A stretch of 64,000 nt of DNA from Combretum micranthum (Eukaryota; Streptophyta; Magnoliopsida; Myrtales; Combretaceae). How positions within the stretch are numbered: the stretch's first letter is position 1; the number at the start of each line of letters is the position of its first letter. A model generated the notes under the pieces. It made no database searches, was not told the origin of the DNA, and was given only the letters and a program-made list of their open reading frames with translations. Of this stretch, positions 20,719-32,230 are shown piece by piece. The DNA is taken from contig JAMXBD010001099.1 in NCBI GenBank assembly GCA_024138025.1, positions 310,001 through 374,000 on the forward strand, read 5' to 3'. Position numbers and translations under genes: made by a program.

Positions 20719-22080
20719 CTACAAAAGGAGCTTCTCCACTTGTTGTAGGGCAAACACTCTTGCTGCAACCTTTCCTTTTTCAGAATTAAGTCCACCCTTA
20801 TTATTATCAGGTCGTTCCTTACAATTCACAATATGATGGCCCTTCCATTTACAATATGCATAGAATATAAGTTTTAACACTAGGTTTGTGCACTCTAAAG
20901 CTCGATACCCTTCTAGACCATAAGAGAAACAAGCTCTTAGATTCCATTTACATTTAGACAACTCATGGGGTCCAAAGCATCTAAGACATTTTCTTTCATA
21001 TATTGGAATCGATGTCTTGGTTTACTGTTTTCATATTAGTCTCCTTCCAAAGAATGGTTTCTTAACTTTCCCTTGATAATTTGAACTTTTACTTGCACCT
21101 TATAACCTCCAAAAGACATTGAAGATGCATGTATCTTTCCCAAATAAGCTACTCGCCATGCCCTCCTTGCTCTAACATCATTCTGAATCTGTTCAACTAA
21201 CTTGGTCCTTAGCAACTGTGTCGGCCAAAGTGTAAAGTTGAAACATCTTAACCTCTCCTCTTATTTCATCATTCAATTCATTTTGAAATTTTTACACTTT
21301 CAATTTCTCATCTCTATAAGCCTTACCGACAAACTGTAATAATCTACAAAATTCAACATGGTATTCATCGATCATTTTACTTCCCAGTCTCAAGCTTAGC
21401 TAGTTGGATATCATCTGCACCTTTATTGTAGTTGAAAAATATTAAATGAAGAATGCATCCTTGAATCTTGTCCACGTAATAGGTCTTTGTATACTTTCAC
21501 TGGTTAGTCGCTACCAATTATACACTTCTTTCTTCAACATGTACACAGCTAGGTCTACTTTCTGCTCTTCTGAGGTCTCACATGTAGCAAACGCTTTTTC
21601 TAACTCCTCAGTTCAACTTTCAACTACTATTGGATCTATTTCTATCCCATCAAAGTCTACTAATGTCTTAAAATCATATAACTTTACTTGATTCCCTTAA
21701 TCATTAGCTGGTATATTCTCACCTTATCTTGCCCCAAAAAGACCATATTGTTGCATAAAATGTTGTTGTTATTGATACATCATCACTTGGTATTGCTACA
21801 TTATGGAAAACATGTCTCTAAACATGCCATACATTGATGTTGTATCTCCCATTTGCACTTGAGGCATTTGAGGCATTGGGGGAAAAGGTAGCACTTGTGG
21901 TGGATGTGAAGTCTATGTCTGTGGTGGATTCTGTGATGCTGAGGCTAATGTAGGAGATGGCATGGTAGTAGAACTCGAAGTAGTAGAAGATGTAGATGTT
22001 GGCGTTGATGCTTGCAAAGGCAAAGGAGGCATATCATCTCTATATGTCTACTGTTGAGCTGATCTTCGAGACCTATCCAT
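20719..22080 (-). pseudogene. gag of the gypsy element with two degraded zinc knuckles
   Basis: The probable start is the ATG at 22078-22080 (MDRSRRSAQQ then a stop). A Pro/Thr/Ser-rich N-terminal stretch follows, then the retrotransposon gag core with ELEKAFATCETSEEQKVDLA, LKKEVYNW and RPITWTRFKDAFF read across stops. Near the C-terminus are two CCHC knuckles: CFSYGLEGYRALEC at 20890-20931 (second Cys and His both changed to Tyr) and YAYCKWKGHHIVNC at 20821-20862 (first Cys changed to Tyr). Both are damaged. The whole region is a pseudogene. Confidence 0.85.
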
Positions 22081-22307
22081 CTAAAATATAGGCATGCGAT
22101 ACATTTATAACATATATATATATATATATGAAATTTAAATCATGCATTAATTCTATTAAATTTTGTTTTAATAGAAAAAAAAACAAACAAACAAATAAAA
22201 CATAACCATTAAAGAAAAAACCTAAACTTTCCCTATGCTAACTCACCACATCTAAGGTTAGGTCACACCTAATCTATTACATTTAGGCAAACAATTATAT
22301 AAACACT

Positions 22308-22319
22308 GCTTTGATACCA
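22308..22319 (-). other. Primer binding site (initiator Met tRNA) of the gypsy element
   Basis: The minus strand reads TGGTATCAAAGC, one base from the canonical TGGTATCAGAGC, three bases inside the 5' LTR. Confidence 0.9.
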
Positions 22320-22715
22320 CTCTGTAAGGAATCAGATTCATTGCTTATTTTAAAACATGCAAATCCAATCCATAGCCACATGTAACCTATAGTATTATAT
22401 GTAAAGTTGTTCGTAAAGAAAGAGTTTGTATCAATTGTTTATCCAAACCTGTTACAAGAACCATTTCCTAACATCAGATAAAAGAAACGTCATACATATT
22501 ATTACAAACATCCTTATCTCTATTGATCAACAAGACAAAAGGATCAATACATATATACATATATACAAAACATAAGAGTTTCAAAACCTAGGCTTAAGGA
22601 CATACCTATAACAAAATACATATAATTTTTCAAAATATCTAATAGCGATCACATTGTTCCAAAAACATCCCTCCTATTCTATTATAAAGGCCTTCCATCA
22701 TTAAGGTCGGGGTTC

Positions 22716-22790
22716 CTAATCATCCAATTCATCCAAAAAGTTCTCAAAATCAGTTCCATATCCTAACTGAGTATAAAACTCGTCCTTATC
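22716..22790 (-). other. Short acidic ORF in the 5' LTR (acceptor lost)
   Basis: Reads DKDEFYTQLGYGTDFENFL then DELDD and a stop: the counterpart of 12721-12815 with five or so changes. The upstream block GTACTGGGCCTTTGGCTCAT is kept, but the TTTCAG is deleted, so this copy could not be spliced the same way. Confidence 0.5.
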
Positions 22791-23587
22791 AGCATGAGCC
22801 AAAGGCCCAGTACACAAGCACCACAAACACATATGAAGTGATAGGCATACTTAAAACTATATGCAATGCTTCAACCATCGATTTGTTATCAAATAATTAA
22901 GTTTGTTATTCAACAAAGGAGTATTTAAACTCCAGGACAAGCCATTGGGAAGCTAGGGATCCTAAGTAACAGTAGTTACTCAGGGCGTTGATATAGATTG
23001 TTCGAATACCTATATCCCCTATATTTAAATAAAAACAAATAGCAATTTCATCTAGGGTTAATAACTGTTACTCAACTTTACTTAACTTAATCCATAATAT
23101 CACTTAGTTCAACTGGTCTCATAAACGTGAATTAAATCATATTATTTCTTATTAAGAATAAATAAATGTTACAGTGATACTATTCTACCTATTAATTACC
23201 CGCTGAGCCACTTAGAAATTGTCAAATTACAAAGACAAGGGTGGCCTAGGCGCCTAAACTACTACATCAACCTCATTAAAAGAGTTATCGCTCCATGGAC
23301 CGGATTCAACAGTGAAAAGCACAACTAATACAAACACTTTTTAAACCGTCTTTAATTAAGATCAAGTTAGGATATGCCTATCCTAAGCAAATAATAACCA
23401 AGTTGATGTGTACCTGAGATATCTGAAGAAGGATCAGAAGATATTTTCAACTGAGAAGAAGTATCTCTAAGAAAAGAATTCAATTCATATACACTTAAAT
23501 ATTGATTTTAAACAATTCTTAACTTCTTACCTCAAAGTAATACTTAAATAAAACTCATATTAAATCATAACATTAGCATTGAAACAT

Positions 23588-23642
23588 ATATATATATATA
23601 TATGTATAACACATTCTTTTATTTTGAATATATATATATATA
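23588..23642. repeat. (TA)n microsatellites in the 5' LTR
   Basis: Two TA runs (23588-23602 and 23629-23642) flank ~25 bp of unique sequence. Confidence 0.85.
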
Positions 23643-23654
23643 TTTAAAGGCAGA

Positions 23655-23870
23655 ACAGGGTGCACGACCTTTTGCACAGCTGTGCTCAAAGCTATATTAG
23701 GCACAAAAAAGTGCCCAAAATCATGTTAGCCTGCAACATACTCAGCACAGGCTTGTGTACGCCCATGCACATACTCAGTACAGGCTTGTGTACTCCCATG
23801 CACAAAGTCATGCTAAGGACAAAAAAGTGCTTAGAAGTAAAATTTTGGTCTGCATAAGCATGTTGGAGCT
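23655..23870 (-). repeat. U3 repeat cluster of the 5' LTR with extra 33-bp duplication
   Basis: It corresponds to 13728-13900, but the phrase ACTCAG-ACAGGCTTGTGTAC plus -CCCATGCACA occurs twice in succession here (23740-23770, 23773-23803) and once in the other LTR. Confidence 0.75.
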
Positions 23871-24871
23871 TGTATTGACTAGGAAGAATGGGTAGCATCC
23901 TTTGCAAAAAATCCCTATTTTCTTTATATATTTTTCTCAACTTTAACACATTTTGCTTTAACTAAATCACCATGAAAACCACAAACAAGTCCTTACAAAC
24001 TCTTAACAACATCAAATACACAATAACCCCACACTTACAACATCAAACAACTTCCACAAATTCATATCCACACTTGAACTTTTCATAAACTTTACTAACT
24101 CATTCCTCTCCAAACAATTTCAGCACTTCCCCATACTCAATCAACACACTTCAAGAACTTATTTAACTCTAGTGATCAACATAAATAATGGAAATCACAT
24201 TTAAACAATAAAATCCTATTAGAACAAAAAGTCATTCTTACATGGAAAACAAATGAATAACTAATCATATAAGTATACAAAGCTTACATTAAACTTCCTT
24301 AACTGTAGATGATGAATGGAAGAGAGCTCTTGGTGAATTGAGAAAGAAAATTTGGAATGAAAAGATGGTATAAGAAAGAACTAAACTCCGTTGGGTTTGG
24401 TCTGTTTTAGGGTCTGTTGTTAGCTTATGTAATTTGTCAAAATAAGTTTGTAATTATCCTTATCATGTTGACTTTTGTGGGAGCTTCTATGGGAAGAAAA
24501 GGCTTGGGTTTTGGGCAAAATTTGATTCAAGTTTGGGCTTGATTTTGGGTCTAATTTGGGCTTAGGTTTGGGACTTAAAGTTTATAAATGCTTGGCTCCA
24601 AAAATTTGCTATATAAGGACTTGAAATGGCTTAAACAAAATAGACACTAATCAAATACTATAAACTCATATATTAATTTACACTAACACATCATATTTCA
24701 TTAACTAATTATTCACTAAAATTTCTATGTTTCAAGCAAACATAACAAATATTAATTTTACACTAACTCATTAAGTTCTCATCCACTAAACTCTTAACAA
24801 AATTCATAATTGGATTAAATCAACATATATTCAATTAATTATGTATTGAAATTCTTGGTTGTTACGAGTGA

Positions 24872-26030
24872 CTCCAAAATTTTTATAAAATTTCATATAT
24901 ATTTTAATTCCTAGTTGAGGGTTTATATCAAATGGGTTATGGTTTGCATTGATGATTGATTATAGATTATATGTCTACATAAGTTGAGCTCATTATGCTA
25001 ACAAGCCGGGCTAACTTGATAGGCCTAAACTCCATTGACGAATCTTGCTAATGGATGATCTAACCCTAAGATTTGCCTTGATGAGTCGCCCAGTCGCCTC
25101 CAACCCACTAATCACTCAGCATAAGTCACTTGATTGGCATTAAACTATGCTTAGTGGAGACGTGGCCACTCCCTAAGATCCCCACTACTACTCTGATTGA
25201 CCACTTGCTCACAACGGCCATAACTATCTAGTCAATCACCTATAAAGACTTATCCATCTCTTTGAATATAGGTAATGTAGTACTCAATCCTTCTCTCTTA
25301 TCTAAATTATAGGTTGATCATGGCAAATAATAACTTAAGCATCGAGGTAACCATGCTAGGCCCATGCCTAACGTGTCACTAGCTTGTTTCTTATTTTGCA
25401 AGCCTTATAACCAACTCTAATTTAACCCTAGATTCCTAAAGTCTAACTTCTATCAAATTCGGCAAGCGATAGTTTGATATTAATTGAGTTAAAAGAAATT
25501 AAATTAGAAATGAGAAATACAAGCTTGACCCAAAGGAAATAATTTTGTTAAAAAGATTGGGTATTGAAAATAAAAAGTAGTAGTAGGAGAGATAATTAAT
25601 GATACTTTTTTATGAGTGATTCTTTCTAAATTATGTTTAAAATAATAATGAATGGGAATAATTTAATTAAAAAGACAAGACTACCCTTTTTCTTATCATC
25701 TCCTTAATAACATATCTTGATCAGCACCTACCAACAAATAACTTAACCTAAATTTGAAACTATTTTTATGCAGTAATTTTATTTTAGGCATAATAATGTC
25801 CACAAGTAGGCTCAACTTTCATTAGCATAAGCTGCTTTTATAGACGTTTCATCATTTATTTATAATCCATATTATTAAGCCCAAAGATATGCTTTCATTC
25901 TTTACTCTTTATATCATCATATTTTTAAAATTAGGATAAAAACCTAGAAAAATTATATGGTGCTGTCAAGTTTTTCGATGGGACTAGTATGTCTTAGATT
26001 CGTACTCAAGACGGCACCCTAAAATAATTA
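24872..26030. other. Intergenic or old LTR-like DNA
   Basis: The sequence just after the insertion site reads TGACTCCAAAATTTTTAT, similar in style to the start of some gypsy LTRs. A possible TATA box (ACCTATAAAGACTT) is near 25240, followed by a CT-rich leader-like stretch. No ORF, second LTR or target duplication was found, so it remains unassigned. Confidence 0.25.
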
Positions 26031-26032
26031 AA

Positions 26033-26951
26033 GGAAAAATGCATTTTTAATTCGGTTCATCAATTTTTTATTTGAGTCCTTGTTTTTTTTTTTTTATTTT
26101 TTCCTATGTAAGTCCTCAACATTTGAAAAAATCGAACAAAGGTGGACATTTAACACCATTAACTTTTCTGTTATTGTTTGACACAGAAACGTGAAAGTGT
26201 CCAATTCATCCATTTAAATAAATTATATAAGTAAATATATATTTATTAGACAAAATAGTAAAAAATCTTTAAAATATAGAAAAAATAAAAAAAAGGAAAG
26301 TGTAGGAAAATTGAAAAAAAAATCCCATATGCATCTAATACTTTGTTGCTTTATAAAGACAATTAAGGAAGTAAAAAAGTTTGATTAAGGAAAGAGAACA
26401 ACAAAATAATAATGTAATAGCGGAGAACATGAAGAACTTTGGCATGTGAGAGGCAGAATATTACCATTCCTCCCCGGCTTTTGACCTCAAAAAGGCTCTC
26501 CTAGCTCTACTTCCAACCTTCCGAAGTCTCTCCTAGCTTAACAGTACAGAGAAGGTATCATTTTGTGTCATTTCACAAAACGATTTGAATAGAAAAATGC
26601 TTTCAATTGAACTACGGGATGGGAGAACTGAGGAGATATAGTTTTGCACTCGTATTTTCCCATTTTTCTGTGAAATATGATTTAGATGGAAAATGGGTAT
26701 AGCACCAATAGGTTCCAGATTTCTTTTTACATTTTAGGATTCTTTTAAAACATTTATTATTTTGTTAATTAATAATTATTTATTCAAAATCATTAAGTGA
26801 TCGATTACACGTAGCCACATGTCAAAAACACAAATAGAAAAGTTAATGGTGTTAACAAAGTCCAACTTTATAAGATGTGTGGAAAAAAAGTAAAAATTAA
26901 GGACTCAATATACAAAATAATGACATGTTGAAAACTAAAAACGTTTTTTTC
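26033..26951. mobile_element. Mutator-like (MULE-type) inverted-repeat element, non-autonomous
   Basis: The left arm (about 26033-26170) and right arm (about 26836-26951) are inverted relatives over ~120-140 bp. Both begin near GGAAAAATGCATTTTTA / GAAAAAAACGTTTTTA and contain GAGTCCTT. A perfect 20-bp inverted pair closes the arms: 26150-26169 against 26836-26855. Long terminal inverted repeats with non-coding interior suit a MULE, but a clear 9-bp target duplication was not found. The interior (26400-26800) includes a less AT-rich stretch of ~150 bp that might be captured host DNA. Confidence 0.65.
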
Positions 26952-28742
26952 TAATATTTAATAGATACTTACCATATTTATTTTAATGGATCAGATCGCT
27001 TATGGTCATAGTTAATACACGTGGAAAAGACTTTACAAATTCCCAAAACCCTAATATGTTTATCATTTACTTTTTTTTTTTTTTGGCCATTATCATTTTA
27101 CTTTAACAAAGAACTAAATGCATAATATATCATATCCAAGCTGCTTCTAAATTTTTATGGAAACAAACCTTTGCTATTTTAAATATATAGAAAAATTCAA
27201 ATTTTATGTTACTCTCTCTTCTATTTACTTCTAGATTTATCTTCTCTTTTGACATAATTTCCTATATTCTCTTTTTTTTTTTTCTCTCTTTTGAATAAGT
27301 TTCAAGCTAAGATTTTTTTTCCTCCAATAGTCACTTCCAACGAGGTAAATAGTCTAAAATAATTTTTGAAATATTTTGATTTTTTTTAGAGTATACGTAT
27401 AAAAACTCGTTAGAACAACACGTAAATAAAAGAGGAAGGTAAGAGAAAAATGACTTTTTAAATGTAAGTTTGAAGATTTATGATGTGTAAAATAAAAAGA
27501 GAAAATCGATTCATACATTTATCGAAACAGTGAGATGTTATACTATACACTTTAAAAGAAAAACTTCGTTCTTGAAATATTTATTTTGTGCATTATTTAT
27601 TCAATTTTTTTTTCAAAAAAAAAAAACTGTACTCTTTTCATGGATGACTTATATGTTTTAACAAATTGTATTTACATCTTGTAGATAGTAATTATTTCCC
27701 CTCATAACCTCACATAATTTCTTCTATCTATAGTTCTGCCCAAAAGCTAATAAAATGCGTGATGTTAGTGAATTTCATGAGAGTATTACTTGTTAGAAAA
27801 TAATAACGATGAAAAGCTGTGTCGTGAAAACCACTGCCCTGAAAGCGAAATTCCGACAGACCGTGGTGCAATCGACAACGCCGTTCGCTTCCCAAGGTTA
27901 ACACAGCTACCCCAGTCGCACGTGCACTCGTGAGATGGAGTTGGAATAACAACTACAATTGCCCAGAACCAAAAAAAAAAAAAAAAAGAAGAACAAAAAC
28001 AATGAAGATAGTTTTGGAATCGAAACCATGCATCCTTCTACAAACAAAAGCAGTATATATAAAATTGTTTTTGAAACGTAACCAACAAAATTATCCGTTG
28101 AGAAAAACCAGGGCACAACATGGAGATCGTGCCTTTCAAATTGGGAAAATAACCGCTCGTTTGAATGATTCAAAACACGTTTTTCTTTTCTGACTAATTC
28201 AAACATATTTTGTTAAAAATCAAATTCAAAGAAATAGCCCGGGTCGGGCCGGGCCGGGCCGGCGGCGCGCGCTTGTGGTGATTTTTCAAAACCCACTAAT
28301 GCACTTTTTGAAACCACATAGAAGGAGAGTTTATTATAAACATGACAAAACTTAGTTTTTCAAGCAATGTAGGACAATACTTGAAAAGCATATAGTCATT
28401 CCCAACATTACTAAGTTACATCTAGTCATATCATTAGTTATATATTTGCATATTAAATCAACTTTTTTTATTTTTTGCAAAAGAAGATTGGTATCTTCTT
28501 TGTTTTCCATTTATTGTACTAGCTAATGGCAAGACATGCGATCGAGCAAAATATTTCACATTAGTATTACTTTCTTTAAAGTTAGCATAGACAAATATCA
28601 ATGTTGTTTTGCGTTATTAATATTCTGAGATGTTTCACAATTCATAATCCATGAATTTTGTATTGTTAGACACGCGGGTGCTTCCTCTGCTAATATTACA
28701 GTAAGTAGATGTAACTTATCCAAATCCGAAATACAACAAGGC
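26952..28742. other. Intergenic DNA without recognised gene
   Basis: It contains poly-T and poly-A tracts, an unusually balanced stretch at 27790-27960 with a CACGTG motif near 27920, and a very GC-rich short run at 28237-28272. ORFs crossing the poly-A near 27970 are low-complexity artefacts. Confidence 0.35.
28237..28272. repeat. GGGCC-type GC-rich microrepeat
   Basis: Repeated GGGCC units run into GGCGGCGCGCGC within AT-rich DNA. It is the most GC-rich short stretch in the window. Confidence 0.8.
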
Positions 28743-28861
28743 AAATAAAAAAGAAGTAAATTTTATGTTTTTAGTATTTACCTATTTTTCATTTGAGTTT
28801 TCAATTTTTTTTTGAAAATCCAAAACATTTTAAAAGTCTTAAAGATAGAAATCATTTTAAA

Positions 28862-28890
28862 TATATATATGTATATATATATATATATAT
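28862..28890. repeat. (TA)n microsatellite
   Basis: TA repeats with one G interruption. Copy B has a longer run at 58373-58397. Confidence 0.85.
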
Positions 28891-30110
28891 TGCTATCTTG
28901 GTATGCATTAACTTTCATTTGGCCTTGGACAGTTGGCCAAGATGGTTAAGATATGCATAATTTGTTTACCATACCTTCACTTACTTTTAATTATTTTTTT
29001 AATTTTTTATGCATTATTTTATTAAATGTATTTGATGTTATATTTCATTATATTATGTAAATATATAAATATGTAGTTTAATTGGCTGCAATTATACAAT
29101 TCAGAATCTAAGTTTTCCTTAGATTATCTTGAAGCTTAGGGAGGCTTTCAATTACTTTCAATTTATTTTAGATAATATTTTAGCAAACTAATAAATGAAA
29201 GGAGTTGACACAAGCGAATAAATTATCAACCAAAATAAAATCTAACACTAGCAAAAAATAAAAATATAGGTATGAAAATTTGAGGCGAGTCTTGCCTCAA
29301 TGCATTTTCACCTATTCCATTCAGCCAAAGAGGTGAGACAAACCGCTCACTAGGATAGAGAGGTGAGACTTACCTCATATATTCCCTAAAAATAAGGAAG
29401 GCATCTATCGCCTCCTCCACATTTCCCCCCATTCTCTGCAGGTTCTACGCTCACCCTTATCTCTCGTAATTTTTTCTTTTACTTATTTAATTATTAAATA
29501 ATAATATATTTTATTTTTATTTTTTTGTAAAGGCTTTTGATAAAAGTGTATTTTACACTCTCACCACAAGGTTAAAAAATTATTATTATTTTATATGCTA
29601 TAAGATATGTTTGCAGTTTTAGTATATAATTGGAAATGTTTAATATATAAACATATGCACATAATCTTGTTTGTTTATTTGTTTTATTTTATTTGCTTAG
29701 ATATTAGTATTTAATATATGTTACATATAGTTAAATAATTCTTTGTGATGCAATAGTTTATCCACTTTTTACATGATGCGATTGATACATATATGTTTGC
29801 ATGCATGTTTTTATATGCAATATGCCTTACATTTATATGGAATATCCAATGTCCCACTATATTTTTGTAGCAAATTAAAGCATAGTGTTAGGTGATTACT
29901 ATTTGCTTCACTACGTACTGATATTACAATAAGTTAGAGCTTTTAATGCATTATTATATAAGGCGAAAAACATAGGTGAAAAAAAATAGTAATAAATTGA
30001 AATGAAATGGATCAGTAGACTTTAATGTAGGATGTTAGAATTAATTTAGCACATTACGCTTAACTTAATATCACCTATATATAGAAATGAGGTTATAGAT
30101 TTTTTACAAG

Positions 30111-30420
30111 CTACAAAAGGGCAAATGGACTGATAAGATGTCCATGTAAAGACAGTCTTAACATGATGAGGCAGTTTATTTAGATTATTAAGTTTCATCT
30201 CCTAATGGGGAATGACTTGGACCTACTTAAGGTGAGCTTATTATGGTGAGTATGAAGATGAAGTCCCTCATAATGTGGTCGATGGGAATAAGAGTATTTC
30301 AGATGAAAGCCAAACTTATGAAGACCAAGCTGATTGTTGAATGTTGGAGGACTTAGCCACTAATATGAGTGATCCTGAGGATGAAGAAATCGATAATGGA
30401 GATGAAAACCCTAAAAAGAC
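30111..30420 (+). pseudogene. CACTA transposase N-terminal (transposase-associated) domain remnant, copy A
   Basis: Reading across frameshifts, the plus strand gives IRCPCKDSLNMMRQFI from 30133, then KFHLLMGNDLDLLK, AYYGEYEDEVPHNV, YEDQADC, and MLEDLATNMSDPEDEEI. The pattern CPC-K, H-L---G, W/YYGE followed by an acidic region is that of the transposase-associated domain found in front of plant CACTA (TNP2-type) transposases. Several stops make it non-functional. The counterpart in copy B is at 59640-59965. Confidence 0.6.
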
Positions 30421-30471
30421 CTTATGGTTCTTATCTTTGTAAACCTAATTATCTTGTCAGTAATTTAGGAA

Positions 30472-30476
30472 TTACT
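30472..30476. repeat. Target site duplication (TTACT) of the solo LTR in copy A
   Basis: TTACT at 30472-30476 is repeated at 33227-33231. Copy B has the single uninterrupted site TTATT at 60000-60004. Confidence 0.9.
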
Positions 30477-30874
30477 TGTAAAGACCCAACCCACCAATCC
30501 TTAAGATTTAGCAAGTCAAGTCCCCAACCACATATAATATTTTCACATTATATGTAAGGTTATCCTAAATCTAACAATTTATGTGAATTGTTTGTTTAAT
30601 CCCACTATAACTTGATATAAAGATTTTTTTTTTTTCTATGGATTACTCACTTGAGTAATCTATCCATATAGAACTTTTAAAGAAAAGATTTACAACCTTG
30701 TGTCAAACACATGACACAACAAAACTTACATGAGTTTTACAAAACAAGAAAAATAGACTTTAAGTCTTTATATACAAACAAGGCTTAACTAACAAGCCTC
30801 TATTCAAAATACAAAATACAATATTTAAACCAACAACTTGATCAAAAATTTTCCTTGTCATCTTGCACTCGATC

Positions 30875-30948
30875 CTACTCGCCCCACTCAGCCATAAACT
30901 TCTCCCAATCAGACCCATAGCCCATATCATCATAACAATCGTCATCAC
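30875..30948 (-). other. Short acidic ORF after TTTCAG in the solo LTR
   Basis: GCTATATTTCAG is followed in phase GT-GAT-GAC by 23 codons, DDDCYDDMGYGSDWEKFM then AEWGE and a stop. Upstream, 30965-30985 (minus) holds GTACTGGGCCTTTGGCTCAC. The layout, phase and acidic character match 12721-12815, although the nucleotide sequences differ widely. Confidence 0.55.
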
Positions 30949-31847
30949 CTGAAATATAGCAACAGTGAGCCAAAGGCCCAGTACACAGCAACAACACTCA
31001 AAAGCGTAGTGGCAATCATACCTAGACTAATGCAATGCAACATTAATGTTTTATTTATCTTTCATTAGAAATCAGTGATCAAATCATCATTGGAGTATTC
31101 AAACTCCGGAACAAGCCATGGGATTCTGGGGATCCTGAGTAACGCTCACGATGCTCAGGGGGTTGATATAGATAGCCCGAATATCTATATCTCCTAAATA
31201 ACGTTACACTGAAAAGAATAATCTCATATAGGTTATATAGCCGTTGCCCAACTTCACTTAACTCAATCCATAATATAAATTAATTCACATGCTCCCATAA
31301 ACATTGAATTAAGTTATACTATTTCTTTTCAAGAATAAGTAAATGTTGCTCAGTTACTACATTTCCTATCGATTATCCGCCGAGCCTAGTCATTGCATCA
31401 TGACTATTGGCCTAAGCGCCTACACTAACATATCATTGCATCATGATAAGTTACCGCTCCTCGGACCGGATTCAACGGTGAAAACACAAGCAATTCAAGC
31501 AATACTTAAGTCATTTAGAACTTATATCAAATTTAAGTATGCATATCCTAACAAGCATACAAGCAAGTCACTGCGTACCTGTACTAGCTCGAGAATCAAT
31601 GGAAATAACCGAAAGGGGATCACTCACTGTAAAAGAAATAATTATAAACTCACACTTAGTTCAAGCACTAATTATCTAGTTGATAATACAATTAATCAAA
31701 GAAATTCAAATAAATTAATACAAAGTCATGATAAAGCACTTAAACATCCTATTATATCTAGATCGCTAAATAAATACTTAATTGAGTAAATATCAAACTT
31801 CGGAAAATTTTGAAAAAAGTTTTTAAAAGTCAAAAGCGCAGGGGACA

Positions 31848-32230
31848 CGCCGGCACTCAAAGCCGGCGGCTTTGAGCCGGTGTTCGACACTATGAAAATC
31901 AACACTGCCAATGCTAGCAGCGCTCAAGGGTACGCCGGCTGCCTTCATTCTACGCCGGCGGCTTTGAGCCGGTGTAGAATGCAAAACCCAAAATTTTTCA
32001 AAACGTCCAGAGAGGTGCAAGCCGTCCGCTTACCCAGATACGCTGGCAGCTTTAACACATACGCCGGCGGCTTTGATTCCCAGCAGCCAGCGTATAATAT
32101 GAAAGGATGAACGCCGGCTGACTTTTCCAGCGAAAGCCGCGGCGTTCGATCAGCCTTAAGAAATTTGATTCTGTGGGCTTCCAACACCGCCTCTAGGCCG
32201 GCGGCGTAGAAACCCCAGATGCCGGCGTAC
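31848..32230 (-). repeat. GCCGGCGGC-rich repeat cluster in the U3 of the solo LTR
   Basis: About eight copies of ACGCCGGC or GCCGGCGGCTTTGAGCCGG-like words occur in under 400 bp, several in inverted pairs. The surrounding LTR is AT-rich. ORFs crossing the cluster in all frames arise because the GC-rich words lack stops. Confidence 0.8.

Larger units (their letters stand above)
12470..24866 (-). mobile_element. Full-length Ty3/gypsy retrotransposon, minus strand, decayed and twice invaded
   Basis: The element has two similar LTRs (12470-14881 and 22323-24866), an AGTGA target duplication, an initiator-Met tRNA primer site beside the right (5') LTR and a polypurine tract beside the left (3') LTR. 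Between them, on the minus strand, are gag, zinc knuckles, retropepsin, RT, RNase H and integrase in gypsy order. The reading frame is broken by many stops and frameshifts. The C-terminal reading LRNKTIPMVKVQW resembles the tail of long-LTR chromoviruses (Tekay/Del type), a tentative assignment. Insertions at 15725-17164 and 19107-20089 lie in integrase and RT. It cannot move on its own. Confidence 0.93.
22323..24866 (-). repeat. 5' LTR of the gypsy element
   Basis: The 2544-bp LTR begins (plus strand) TGTAAGGAATC and ends GGTTGTTACG. It matches the other LTR throughout, but with many substitutions and small indels, so the insertion is old. Differences include a ~33-bp tandem duplication at 23733-23800, extra sequence at 22500-22600, and loss of about 20 bp around the TTTCAG acceptor before the short acidic ORF. 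Confidence 0.92.
29246..30476 (+). mobile_element. CACTA-like element 5' part with transposase fragment, copy A
   Basis: It starts CACTAGCAAAAAATA, followed by subterminal GAGGCGAGTCTTGCCTC and repeated GAGGTGAGAC words, the usual make-up of a CACTA end. About 900 bp further in lies a transposase-associated domain remnant (30111-30420). No matching right end (TAGTG) was found, so the element is truncated or fused to the sequence at 33232. Confidence 0.55.

Noticed and set aside
27907..28206. 99-codon minus-strand and 87-codon plus-strand ORFs
   Set aside because: Both cross a poly-A/poly-T tract near 27970 that gives runs of Lys or Phe. Overlapping opposite-strand ORFs with no recognised family.
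31343..31789. 148-codon plus-strand ORF
   Set aside because: It lies wholly inside the minus-strand solo LTR at 30477-33226, has no recognisable domain and runs antisense to the LTR. Long stop-free runs arise there by chance.
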